Shown here: positions 48,441-59,304 of the stretch, piece by piece | Numbering within the stretch: the stretch's first letter is position 1 | How the letters are laid out: each line of letters opens with the position of its first letter | Source: Ailanthus altissimus | Lineage: Eukaryota; Streptophyta; Magnoliopsida; Sapindales; Simaroubaceae | Direction: 5' to 3' | Length of the DNA: 64,000 nucleotides | Assembly: GCA_946807835.1 (NCBI GenBank) | Contig: OX327690.1 | Span: 15,534,501-15,598,500, forward strand | Position numbers and translations under genes: made by a program | Notes under the pieces: generated by a model | Databases searched by the model: none | The model's input: the letters and a program-made list of their open reading frames with translations, nothing else | Told to the model about the DNA's origin: nothing

Positions 48441-50639
48441 CATGTTCTATTTTTTTTATTAAAATAAACAAAAATTATTACATGACAACAATATCGATAA
48501 TATTTTTTAAACCATCGTTTATCAATTTCTTAAAACATTAAGTATTTAGATTTTTTTTTTCCCTTTAATTATTAAAAAAAATTCTACCTGCACTCAACTC
48601 TCAAACAGTAAAAAGGAGAAAGAATCTTCGACCCCTTTGAATAAAGAACAAAAGTACGTGATAAAAGTTAGAAAAAGAAAATAACAAGAAATGTGTAAAT
48701 TAAAAAGTAAATTTAAAAACTTCGTTTAAAATGAGTAAAAAGTTCACAGTTAACATCTTGTTGATGCTTTTTGTACCAATAACAACGTGAAGTTGACTTG
48801 AAGATCTAAAATTTGTATTTCGTTTTTTTATTTTATTTTATTCTGAATTTGGTTAGAGTTCAAGGCTTTAAGAAAATGCCATTCATCTTTGTTGCACAAA
48901 AAGTGCTTAATTTTATTTGGATAAAAAGCTTTGCTCGACTTTAATGCGACAAGTTTTTACTTTTAACATGGGTGTAGAAAAAATGTCCAATGTTAAAAAA
49001 AAAAAAAAGTAATTTTATTTGACTTGGTCAAATTTTATAGAGCAATTTAAATTAAACTAAATTATTAATTTTCATTAAAATAATTTGGACACGTTATTAT
49101 CGTTCTTGTACAGACCAAAGCTGGTTGTAAGAATTCAGTCAATATTTGACCTTTTTTTTTTTAAGTCTCGAATTTTCTGTTATTGGGTGGGGTAGTTAAA
49201 CTATCTTTGGGCCTGAAAGATCATTACTAGAAGCACCCCATATCTATATGTCGATACACCCGTTCCAAAAGAACTGCAATGGGTGTATATTTAGGATTAC
49301 AAAGGCGGGCAGTATTATTGGACACAAATTTGTTACTGGGCCTGTCGCTTAATGGCATTCAATATAACTTATTTTTTATATTGGAACGGGGACTTAAACT
49401 TAGAATTTCAATTTTTATAGAGAAATAATATTTTACAAATATTTTACTATTAAGTCATTCAAGTAAGTATATTTTTTATAATTTTTATCAATCATTAGAT
49501 GGGGATATTAATCCTACTCCTAAAATAAATATATACAAAAGGTTATATTTTTTTACACATAATATACTTCTTTCGATTAATGAATATTAACACAACAAAT
49601 TAAATTTAGCGCATGTTTAGTTGAGATTTTCTATTAACCAAAAGAACTTTTTATGACAAATTTTTTTAAAATTTTTTTTATGACATTTGGTTACAATTAG
49701 AGAAGAGATTTTAGAGTATAATTTTTTAAGTTTTTTTTATTTTGTATTTGTGCATTGACATATATAACCTAATAATATTTTCTTAATTTTATGTATCCTT
49801 AATAAAAATAAACTATATTCAATTAATATATTTTTAGCATTTTGTTGAAAGCCACTATATCTTTATATCTTTGCAACTATCATCTCTACAAGACTTTACT
49901 AATTTTGTTTGGTCATAGATATATAGTATTTTATTTTATTTTTAATTTTTATACTAAATATAACAATTTATTTTATTCATTGATTGCTATATATTAATTG
50001 TATTTGAATTCTTATAAATTTGTATTTATTGATGTTTAGAGTTCTAATTGTTTTGGCCATTATTTCACAATGATATCAAAACTAAATTTTAATACAAATT
50101 GATTTGTGTTGTTTATAAAAATATGTTAGTAAATTTTATTTTATGTTAAAAAAAAAGATTGAATTGTCTAAAATTTGAATTTAAGCTTCATTGGGTGTTT
50201 TTTTTGGTAATTTAATAACAAGGAAGCACTATTATTCAAATATATATAAATACTTTTAATAATGTGTAATCAAATGATTTATTACTTCAAAAGAGTTTTT
50301 TAATTGACAACTTTAACGATCAATGATATTTTCTTAAAAATTCTATTTTTAAAAACTTTACTCTCAAAAATTTTATTTTTAAGGACTCTATTTAAAAAGC
50401 CCAATAAAACGAGTCCTTAATGTCAAAGCAATCAATGTATTGTTTACGTTTAACAATTAGTTTATATTTTAACAAATATAAATTGAACAAAATTTTTAAT
50501 TTCAAAATATTGATATCTAAAAATTGTAAACTGATAATAAAAAAAAAAATGATGATGAAAAAATTCAATGCAATTCCTAAGATGAGATGCCAAAAAATAA
50601 ACATGGAACAAATAACTAAAGCTTTTCTTGAAGAAACAA
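48441..50639. other. AT-rich intergenic DNA, no feature seen
   Basis: Very AT-rich with many short ORF artefacts. A slightly GC-richer patch at 49190-49340 shows no recognisable gene or repeat. Confidence 0.5.
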
Positions 50640-50855
50640 ACCTAGATTAATCAAAAGCTTTGGTAAAAATGTTTGTAAGTTGCTTTTCAGTTTTATTTTT
50701 TAAAATTAATTTATGGCCAATAACATTAGTGGGCTTAGGCTTAGGTACTATTGTTCAAATATCATTTTTAGTGAATTACTCCAATTCCACTTACATAACA
50801 CTTACATGAAATCCATCTAACAAAGCCTCCCTAGCAATTTTGGGTTCAAGGAAGT
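50640..50855 (-). pseudogene. Copia pol remnant: RT start joined to RNase H end
   Basis: On the minus strand from 50850: EPKIAREALLDGFHVS, then VPKPKPTNVIGHKLILKNKT, the N-terminal block of copia reverse transcriptase (RVT_2). It runs directly into EKQLTNIFTKAFD at about 50690-50645, the motif at the far C-terminus of copia RNase H. The roughly 450 residues between are absent. Two stops lie in the RT part. The Athila-type element sits 50 bp away. Confidence 0.75.
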
Positions 50856-50904
50856 AAAACAAATATATTTCACCATATTAACATACTTTTTCCCTTGTGA
50901 TTAT

Positions 50905-52462
50905 TGATGAACACATAAAAATGCATGTTGTTAAGAGATTCAATCACCATTTAATGTCACTAATTTTAGTGTTTTCTGTATTTTTAACTTGAAATAAAGT
51001 ATTCTCCTTAAATTTTGATTAATGAATGTTATTTGGACAGGTTTAGGTAAACTGGACATAACTCTCAATGTAGAAATCGAAATGAAGAAATTCTTGAACC
51101 TGGTGCAACATGACTCAATCTTACACAAATTTGAAGAATAGTGGAAAAGCCAAATCCAACATGTTATGGGCCAAACATTGAGATACAACAAAATCGGACT
51201 ACAACTCTTACCCAGCTTGACCCAATTCACGTATTTGGACCGTATCTCACAAAATACGTACTCAATTGGTATAATTCTTGAAGCTGTGAATTTCTTACTT
51301 TACTATCAACAACTCGTATGTTTATGGTAAAGTCCAAATCAGCCGTTATCATAGACCAAATCGCATTGCAAGTGGGTAAAATAGTTGTTGGCCGAATTCT
51401 GATGTATCTTTGGAATTTTGCTCATATCTCATTGGATACTCATCCAATTTGCATGAAATCAGTGCCTATGGAAAGAAGAGTCAAAATTCTACAACTTTCA
51501 TGTCGGCTGCAGAAGCTGAATTGATCATTTACATTATCAAAAATGTGCTGCAAGTGGATACACGAGTTATTGGCTTAAAACTATTGAAGATTGATGTCAT
51601 CCATGACATATGTCCATTCATTGCCTATATAAGGAGACCCTTAGGACCTTTTTAATAGATAAAAATTTCTCTCTTCTTTTATTCTCATTAACATGTATTG
51701 TAATTTAGGCTAGAGTTCCTAGCAAGGCTAAGAGATGAACTTTTATGTGTAGTAAATCTACTTCCATGCTTTGATTCGGTGTCAAGAGCTATAAATGTTG
51801 TAAGTTTGATTTTGATTAAACTCTTATCTATTTTATTTTCTATAATCCAGAGGTTATAATTCTCATGTCTCATATATGTTCAGTCATGCTTTTCTTATGT
51901 GATTCATGTTGATTTATAATTGTTACTGGTTATATTGTTTTATATGTTAATCTTTTACTGCAGTATTGTCAATTTGATATATTGTCGATCTTGGATAACA
52001 TGTAAGGGCAATAAATGTTTGATATTCAAGTTAATCTTTTACTGCAATATTGTCAAAATGATATATTGTCGATCTTAGATAACTTGTATAAATAACATGA
52101 TGTGTGTTAATGCTTGCAAAGAGTTTAACTAAATCAAATACATGTGTTATCAAATGTGCTATATATTACATACCTTCCGATTGATTGTTTGGGATGTGAA
52201 ACTTTCAGTTGAGTTATAAATATCGAATCAAAGTATAGAGTAGATTTATAAAGCATAATTGTGATTCTCAAAGCCTTGCTTAAATCATCATAAAACATTT
52301 TCCTCAATTCATAGACAATTCTATCTCATCCGTTTAAATCAATTAACCCTTTGCTACTGCTTTAATATTTTACTTCACTAACCTATTTTGCCAAGAGCTT
52401 CCTCGTGGGATCGACACCTCAATCTATACTGCGATAGCCGCGTTATATTTTGAGCGTAAACA
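50905..52462 (+). repeat. 5' LTR of the Athila-type element
   Basis: TGATGAACACAT to GAGCGTAAACA, 1558 bp. It contains TTGCCTATATAAGGAGACCC (TATA-like, about 51620-51640), the expected promoter position. The ORFs at 50940-51230 (minus) and 51410-51655 are LTR artefacts repeated in the 3' LTR. Confidence 0.95.
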
Positions 52463-52468
52463 AAAATT

Positions 52469-52486
52469 TGGCGCCGTTGCCGGGGA
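52469..52486 (+). other. Primer-binding site, tRNA-Asp type
   Basis: TGGCGCCGTTGCCGGGGA, six bases after the LTR end. It is complementary to the 3' end of plant tRNA-Asp (from memory) and is the primer site known in Athila elements. Confidence 0.9.
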
Positions 52487-52602
52487 AGCACACTAAGCGA
52501 AAGTCGGTTGCGATTATAAATACTAAAGTGGTAACTTTGTATATTTTCTTTTCTTTGTAAACTTTTAGTTTTATTTCCTTTGTTGTAATTTATTTATTAT
52601 TT

Positions 52603-53118
52603 ATGGTTGGTTCTACCACCTAATTTATTTTGTTTTCTTTAGTTAATTTGTTATATTTTATATTATCTTAATGGCTGGTTTTGCCGCCTAATTAGTTTAT
52701 TTTATTTTATCTATTTATTGCACTTTATTTCTTATGGCTGGTTTTACCGCCTAACTTTGTTCACTTTCTTTTATTTATTTATTATACTTTATTTCTTTAG
52801 TTAATTTATTGTATTTTCTTTTTATTTTGTGGCTGGTTCTACCGCCTAACTTAGTTTCTTTATTTCGTATTGTACTCTATTTATTTATTGCACTTTTTTA
52901 TTGTACTTTATTTTCATTTTCTTTTACGTATTTATTGCAATTTATTTTCTTTAGTTAATATGTTGTATTTTTTTTTATGGCCGGTTCTACCGCCTAACCT
53001 TTTATTTATTTACTTATTGTATTTTCTTTTTATTATTTATTTATTGTACTTTTTTCGTATTTTATAGTCTTTTGTTTAGTTATTGTATTTATATTTCATG
53101 GTTGGTCTTACCACCTAA
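52603..53118 (+). repeat. Six spaced hairpin motifs in the leader (GGYYGGTNNTRCCRCC)
   Basis: Copies lie near 52606, 52673, 52737, 52831, 52979 and 53100. Each can fold as GGY-(Y)-GGU-loop-RCC-RCC, a six-pair stem with one bulged pyrimidine. Copies 1 and 6 have GGT...ACC where the others have GGC...GCC, a paired change. T-rich spacers of 47-132 bp separate them. All lie between the primer site and gag. Confidence 0.85.
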
Positions 53119-53206
53119 CTTATTTCTATTTCTTGTTGTGTTTATTTCCCTTCTTAATTTTCCTTAAGCATTTCTTTCCTTAAAAAAAAAAAAAAAATTA
53201 GGATGT

Positions 53207-56181
53207 ATGCATCGACCTAGAGACAAACGAGGAAGATTTGTGAGAGAACTAGAACTAGAACTAGAACCACCCCCACAATTTGTAAGTGAAGAGAATTCAC
53301 CTTCTAGTTCATCTTGTAATTCTAACACAATGAGCCAACACGAAGAAAACCCCGTTAGAACTCTAAAAGATTACTTGCATCCTACTCACACAGCCACACC
53401 ATCATGCATTATATTTCCACTTAACATACCACATTCGGATTTTAAACCTGGAATGATACAACTTCTTCCCACTTTTCATGGTCTAGATAGTGAAAATCCT
53501 TATGTACATGTTAGGGAATTTGAAGAGGTAATTGCCACCTTTCATAGCCAACCTGAAGCCATAGACACTGTTAGGCTTAAATTTTTCCCTTTTTCTTTGA
53601 AAGACAAAGCAAAGAGTTGGATATACTCTTTGAGGCTGAGGTCTATAGGAACTTGGGCAGAAATGACCCAAGCATTTTTCAATAAATACTTCCCACAACA
53701 CAAAACTAATGGCCTGAAAAGACAAATTTCTTCATTCTCCCAAAAAGACAGTGAAACCTTATATTAAGCATGGGAAAGGTTTAAAGAGTTGCTAAATCTG
53801 TGCCCTCACCATGGGTATGAAAATTGGCGCTTGGTTAGTTATTTCTATGAGGGACTCATAATTAGAGAGCGCCAATTTGTTGAGATGATGTGTAATGGGG
53901 AGTTCCTTCACAAAGATCCTGAGGAAGCTATAGAATTCCTTAATGACTTAGCCGAAAAAGCCCATACATGGACTGGACCTAGCATTACTGAAAGCACAAA
54001 TAGGTCACGACCCAATGGAGTTTTCCATCTTAGGGAAGAGGATAACCTCAAAGCCCAATTAGAGGTCTTAACTAGAGAGTTAGAGGCCTTGAAAACCAAA
54101 GATATAAGGGTCACCCACACGGTTGCTAAAGCTGAGTCACATGATGTCCGTTTTGTCTGTGGAGGAGCGGAACACTTAGCTCAAGATTGCCCCATATATA
54201 GTGAGATGAGAGGGATTTATGAGGAACAATGTAATGCCCTAGGGATGTACAAGAAGCCTTATTCACCCTACTCTGAAACATATAATCCTAACTGGAGAAA
54301 CCACCCAAATTTCAGTTGGAAATCTGACCAACAAGCCAACAACCAATGGAAACAAGAACAACAAGCACCCAAGTCTTATGTTGCACCTCAATATAATGCA
54401 CGACCAACTAGGAGTTCTTTAGAGGATACATTACAAGCATTTATGGAGGCACAAAGTAAGACTAATAAAAAATTTGAAACAATTCTTGCACAGGTGGTGG
54501 ACGAAAACAAAGAAATCAAGAGTCAAATCACAAAGTTGACCAGTGCCTTAACTGTACAAGAGCGAGGTAAGTTTCCATCTCAACCTCAATCCAATCCGAA
54601 AGGATAATTCATGGCACAAGCTTCTACTTCTGATGTTCAAAATCTCAAAGAAGTCAATGCCATTACTACTCGAAGTGGTAAGATTGTAAGTGAGCCTACT
54701 CCTGAAATTAACACATCTACGAGTAGTAAAGACGCCCCCCTTGAAAAAAAGGCCACAATGGAAAAAGAGCCCGAAAGTAAGTTTTCAATCCCAGTGCCTT
54801 TTTCTCAAGCTCTTCGACCGGTTGGGAAAAATTCAGAAATTCAAGGTGAGATTTTGGAACATTTGAAACAAGTTAAAATTAATCTTCCCTTGTTACATTT
54901 GATTAAGCAGGTTCCAACTTATGCCAAAGTCATCAAGGATTTATGCACTATCAAAAGAAACACCATGTGAAGAAAACTGCATTTTTGGCAGAACAGGTAA
55001 GTGCAGTGATTGAACAAAAGACACCACCCAAGTATAAAGACCCAGGATGTCCCACAATCTCCTGCCAAATTGGGGCACATGAGTTTGGTCAAGCTTTATT
55101 GGACTTAGGAGCAAGTGTAAATTTAATGCCTTATTCTATTTACTTGCAGTTAGGACTTGGTGAGATTAAACCAACCTCTGTAGTCTTACAATTAGCTGAC
55201 CGATCAATCAAGAAACCACGGGGAATAGTAGAAGATGTTTTGTTGCAAATTGACAAATTTTACTATCCTGTTGATTTTCTTGTTTTAAATACTCATTCTG
55301 TTGTTAATATGGAGTCAAAAATCCCTCTTATTTTGGGGAGACCTTTTCTTGCCACTGCTAATGCTCTTATTGATTGCAGAAATGGTCTAATGAAATTATC
55401 TTTTGGGAATATGACTCTTGAGGTGAACATTTTTCATATTGATAAGCAATCACGAGAAGAAGACGAATGCTATCATTCATATATGATAGACACACTTGGA
55501 GCGGAAGAAGCTTATAAAAATCATGGCTCTAATTCTTTAGAAAATCTCTTTGATTTTGATATTGAAGAATTGTATTATCCTGATGAAACAACTAATATGT
55601 TTAGTATTTTTGACTCACAGGATAAAGGGATGCGATTTTGGAAACCAGGCATTGAAAAGTTGCCATGTGAGAGGGAGAAACCAAAATCATCAAAACGCGA
55701 GACACCACGTGTCATCATTGGTGACCAAGGAACACATTTCAGTTCTAGAAAATCTCATAAAGCTTATTGGGCTGTCAAAGCCCTTAACTTTGATTTGAAT
55801 GCTGCAGGTCTTCAGAGAAAGTTACAATTGTCAGAAATAGAAGAGCTACGAAATGACGCATATGACAACTCCAGAATCTACAAAGCTAAAATGAAAGTAG
55901 CTCATGATAAACAGATCTCAAGGAAACACTTTGAGCCAAATCAACGGGTCTATCTTTATGATTCTCGATTGCATTTACACCCTGGAAAGTTGAGATCTCG
56001 ATGGACTGGTCCATTTATGGTAAGACATGTTTTTCCTAATGGTGCTGTTGAAATAGAAGACCCCACTGATGGACGAACTTTCAAAGTGAATGGACAGCGG
56101 CTAAAAAGCTACGTGGAAAAGGTAAACGACTCTATGTACCTAGGCGAGATCCCTCTTGTGGATCCTGTCTATCGTGATTGA
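53207..56181 (+). pseudogene. Athila-type gag-protease joined to integrase C-terminus
   Basis: Gag core in 53207-54607: FHGLDSENPYVHVREFEEV, then FFPFSLKDKAKSWIYSLR, FNKYFPQHKT, LLNLCPHHGYENW. The zinc knuckle near 54149-54190 reads CGGAEHLAQDC, with the first Cys codon as CGT (Arg). Protease is at 54943-55660, with active-site block LLDLGASVNLMP (Asp at 55102). At about 55700 the frame passes directly into integrase: IIGDQGTHF, a second join near 55745, HKAYWAVKALNFDLN and the C-terminal GPFMVRHVFPNGAVEIEDP. RT, RNase H and most of the integrase core are gone. Breaks: in-frame TAA at 53765 and 54605 and a one-base loss in an A run near 54960. The 412-codon frame 54943-56181 is open. Enzymatically dead apart from possible gag or protease. 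Confidence 0.92.
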
Positions 56182-56287
56182 TCAGGTTCAATCTATCTGT
56201 ACCATATTTTATATTTTGTCTATATTTTATCTTTTGACTTTCTATTTTTGCTTTTATTTTCCTGCACATTTTATTTTACTTTATTTT

Positions 56288-56309
56288 CTTCTTTTTATTT
56301 TTTCTTCAG
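56288..56309 (+). promoter_or_regulatory. Candidate 3' splice site upstream of the cargo ORFs
   Basis: A pyrimidine-dominated run (CTTCTTTTTATTTTTTCTTCAG) ends in CAG 121 bases before the ATG of the cysteine-rich ORF. In retroelements with an env-like third ORF, a spliced subgenomic RNA is one known expression route. No matching donor was established here. Confidence 0.35.
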
Positions 56310-56429
56310 TGTGATTTTATTTCCTGGTCAAGTGGCGGATACGGTACTCCGTGACTATTAAAGTCGGTTTCTCAGTACCCTAAAAACTGTCCCTCAAACT
56401 GTGCATTCATCTCTTTTCTTTCTTTCAAA

Positions 56430-56978
56430 ATGGATCACATTCTTGCCAACCTTAAAAAACGTTTTCCTTCATTTCCTCAAAATGCTCTACTTAAGATTTA
56501 CAAAGCACGGTGTGAAAGACTAAGGCTATTGATGTTGTGTAATATCCCTGTGGACCTTCGTTGGTTAATTGAAGCCAAGGTTCGGTTGTCTGGTGAGTTT
56601 GAAAATGATTTTGTTTCTCATATGCCTGGTCTTGGAAGAAGCTCTTATGCCAAAAGGCGACGAGCAAAAAGGTTACAAGTCTGTCATAAATGTGCTCGAT
56701 GAAATTGTAATCGGAGTTGTCGTTCTTTAGGATTCGTATCTAGAAATCGAGAAGACAAAATTCAGTTCATTAAGGATGGACTGAGTAAGGAGTCTTTGGA
56801 TGATATCCTATTGACTCTTGAGACGCATCCCTGTGGGCTCGTGCAACGTGAACTTCTCGATTTATGGAACAAATTCAAAAATGAACATCAACGGTATAGT
56901 CTCGAGAATCTGACTCTAAAAGACCCTGTTTGCCAATTTATAAGAAAATTGGATGGGAAGCCTATCCCCGACTCATAG
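56430..56978 (+). pseudogene. Cysteine-rich, basic ORF resembling carlavirus-type nucleic-acid-binding protein
   Basis: 182 codons plus stop in one frame, with a single internal TGA at codon 91 (56700). A helical N-terminal part is followed by a strongly basic segment at codons 69-81 (G-R-S-S-Y-A then K/R-rich). Immediately after comes a zinc-finger-like set Cys85-x2-Cys88-x4-Cys93-x3-Cys97, with the internal stop lying inside it. The G-R-S-x-Y-A-x-R-R-R-A block placed just before Cys-x2-Cys is the signature I associate with the small nucleic-acid-binding proteins of carlaviruses and relatives (Betaflexiviridae), which act in RNA binding and host interference. The C-terminal half is unfamiliar. 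It sits between integrase and LOG, in sense. It could instead be an element-derived or host zinc-finger ORF. It is broken as it stands. Confidence 0.5.
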
Positions 56979-57232
56979 AGGGCGTTTAAGCCGTTACTGG
57001 ACGTAAAACCAGAGGAAGATGTGAGCCACAATCACAACTACTTGTAAATACATGTGTTTTAATTTCAAACTTTATTTTATGAATAGTAGGGCTACTCATG
57101 TAGATGTCTTAAATTCAAATCTTTTTGTTTAATAATGCATGTGGGTCATTATGTTTAAATTTTTGTGTTTTATTTTTAACTCTTTTTGACAAACTGTCGG
57201 GTTACCATAATCATTGTTATCATTTGGCACTC

Positions 57233-57240
57233 TATAAATA
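57233..57240 (+). promoter_or_regulatory. TATA-like box 53 bp upstream of the LOG ATG
   Basis: TATAAATA within CACTCTATAAATACAGC, followed by a pyrimidine/purine leader of plant 5'-UTR character up to the ATG at 57293. Spacing fits a core promoter, but an AT-rich chance match is possible. Confidence 0.4.
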
Positions 57241-57292
57241 CAGCACCTCAGTTTCTTCATTTTCATATATTGAGATAAAGGTGAGAGTAGAT

Positions 57293-57940
57293 ATGGAGGA
57301 AACCCAAGTTTGATAATTTTGAAATATATGTGTATTTTGTGGATCTAGTCCTGGGGAGAGTAAAGTGTTCGTAGAAGCAGCAAACAATCTAGGAAAAACA
57401 TTAGCTGCAAGAAAAATTCATTTGATTTATGGAGGAGGTAGCCTTAGGCTAATGGGGTGTGTGTCAACAGCTGCACATTTAGGAGGAAGTCAAGTTTTAG
57501 GTATTATTCCTACAGCTTTGGCCGTGGGAAACCTGACCGGGAAAACAATAGGGGAAGAATTACAAGTCTCATCCATGCATGAACGTATAGCCAGAATGCT
57601 TTGCAATGCAGACGCTTTTATTGCTTTACCAGGTGGTTTTGGTACCTTGGAAGAAATTTTTCAAATTGTCTCTTAGGCCCAACTGAATATCCACCGAAAA
57701 CCCATAGGTTTGTTGAATGTTAATAACTATTTTGATTGCTTACTTTGTTTTCTTGATCAAGCTGTGGAACAGAATTTTATTTCACATTCGGCGCGACATA
57801 TCCTGGTTTCTGCTACTGAGGCGGATGAATTGATTAACAAATTACAGGCAGTTACCTACGAACCTGACCCAGCAATAACTCGGATCGATTGGTCAGTGGG
57901 CCTTAACAAGCGAAAATTGGATCTGACACTCCGTTTGTAA
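57293..57940 (+). pseudogene. LOG: LONELY GUY-type cytokinin riboside 5'-monophosphate phosphoribohydrolase, uninterrupted copy inside the retroelement
   Basis: 215 codons plus stop, the usual LOG length, in one frame without introns or indels. Recognisable blocks: N-terminal CVFCGSSPG, YGGGS at codons 46-50, LMG, VLGIIP, the P-G-G-x-G-T-x-x-E motif at 113-121 (PGGFGTLEE), AQLNIHRKPIGLLNV, and a C-terminal tail ending KLDLTLRL. Known role: releases active cytokinin base from its nucleotide in the cytosol and nucleus. Nonsense codons are at 57311, 57314, 57320 and 57674 (TAG where the family has Trp). Codon 52 is Arg where the family has Gly. Plant LOG genes usually have several introns, so this looks like an mRNA-derived copy. 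It lies in element sense between the integrase tail and the 3' LTR. It is non-coding as it stands unless stops are read through. Confidence 0.93.
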
Positions 57941-59304
57941 ATTTTTCTTTTTATTTATTTATTTATCAGTACCATCATTTTAGTTTATATTTGCTTAAGT
58001 GTCTCTCAGGTTTGTTTCTTTCAAATAACTGGCGTTTCAGGTAATGTCTCCTATACTTTATCTCTTTCTATTTAAACATTGAGGATAATGTTTCATCTGG
58101 TTTGGGGGGAGAATAGTAGACATACGTTGCATTTTGCAAAAAAAAAAAAAAAAATTGTGGTCCGACATTTGATTAAAATGGCTAGTAAAGAGTTCATTCT
58201 TGAACTCTTGAGACGCATTCTAGGTCAAATTAGAATGGCAGAGTAAGGAGTTTTAGTACTAACTTTTGAAATGCATTTTAACTAACTTTTTGTTATTTTG
58301 TTTTATATTTCATGCATTGTCGTTTACTGCTTGTAGTCTTGGTAATTCTTGTATAAAGGAATTTGCTTTTCTGCCTAAGTATGATTTCAGAATTGTTTAG
58401 GTTGAGTCACTGTTTCTATCTAGGTTACTAAAGAATGACTTCCAAAATATTTTTGAGCACAATGCTAAGCCTTGTGGTAAGATGGATGATTCAATTTATA
58501 TAGCCAAGAGAATTCTCATGTTTAAGTATATATTTTTCTAATCTCGCATATCTTTTGTGAGTAAGTGGAAAGGTTGAGAAAACAGCTTATGAACCTTCAT
58601 TGATCCTTTGAATTGGTTAATTTTTGTTTAGAATGATATTATTTGAATTAAGGGATAAGTTGGTTACATTTGTGCATAATATAATTTGGTGAGAAACCTT
58701 TATAATGCTTCCTTGTATTCTTCAAAAATCCAAAAAAAAAAAAAAAAAAAACACACAAAAGTACCAAAAACAAGAAAAAAAAAAAAAGCAATTCAGTTTA
58801 ATAAAGTCTTCATTCAATTTTAGAAGACAAATACCTTGTAAAACAGTTTTCTCACCAAGTTATAATTGTATTATTCTCACAAGCCAATTAAAGTTCTAAA
58901 GTTGGCGTATGATATGAATAATTGATTTTTAAACAAATAATTTTCCTATCTTCGGATCAATGTTAGTTTATATGTCTGTCCTTAAAATTGACTTTTCCTT
59001 GAGTGCTTAACTATTTTCCAACTCCATAAGAGAAGTCCTAACCTTTTAAACAGTCATACACCTGTGAGGATATGGAGTTGAGGTTTTTACTTGGAGAAAT
59101 TCTCAAGGCTATATCTATTGTGGTTTGTGGTTAGATGGTTATGGCTTAGTTCACACACACACAAATTATAGAAGTTGTAATTGAAAAAACCATGATAGCA
59201 ACAGTGATCTCGAACTAACGTTTTGATTGAAATGCTTAGGTAGTTTTGCATATTCTATTTACGCTTGAATTGCTAGAGACTAGCAATAAGCTGGTTGGGG
59301 GCTG
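57941..59304 (+). other. Athila 3' region with poly(A) tracts and polypurine tract
   Basis: TTGAGGATAATGTTTCATCTGG followed by TTTGGGGGGAG (58079-58113) is the post-coding landmark I associate with Athila elements. A-runs lie at 58138-58155 and 58731-58751. GCTGGTTGGGGGCTG directly precedes the 3' LTR and is the likely plus-strand primer. No env-like ORF or membrane segment is seen. Confidence 0.65.

Noticed and set aside
50940..51230. 96-codon minus-strand ORF repeated at 59340-59630
   Set aside because: It is inside both LTRs and partly repeated in the solo LTR at 5526-7073. Conservation follows the LTR, not a protein, and no domain is recognisable.
52603..53118. CRISPR-like array of spaced repeats
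   Set aside because: Short imperfect motifs with uneven T-rich spacers in a plant retrotransposon leader; nothing bacterial in the window.
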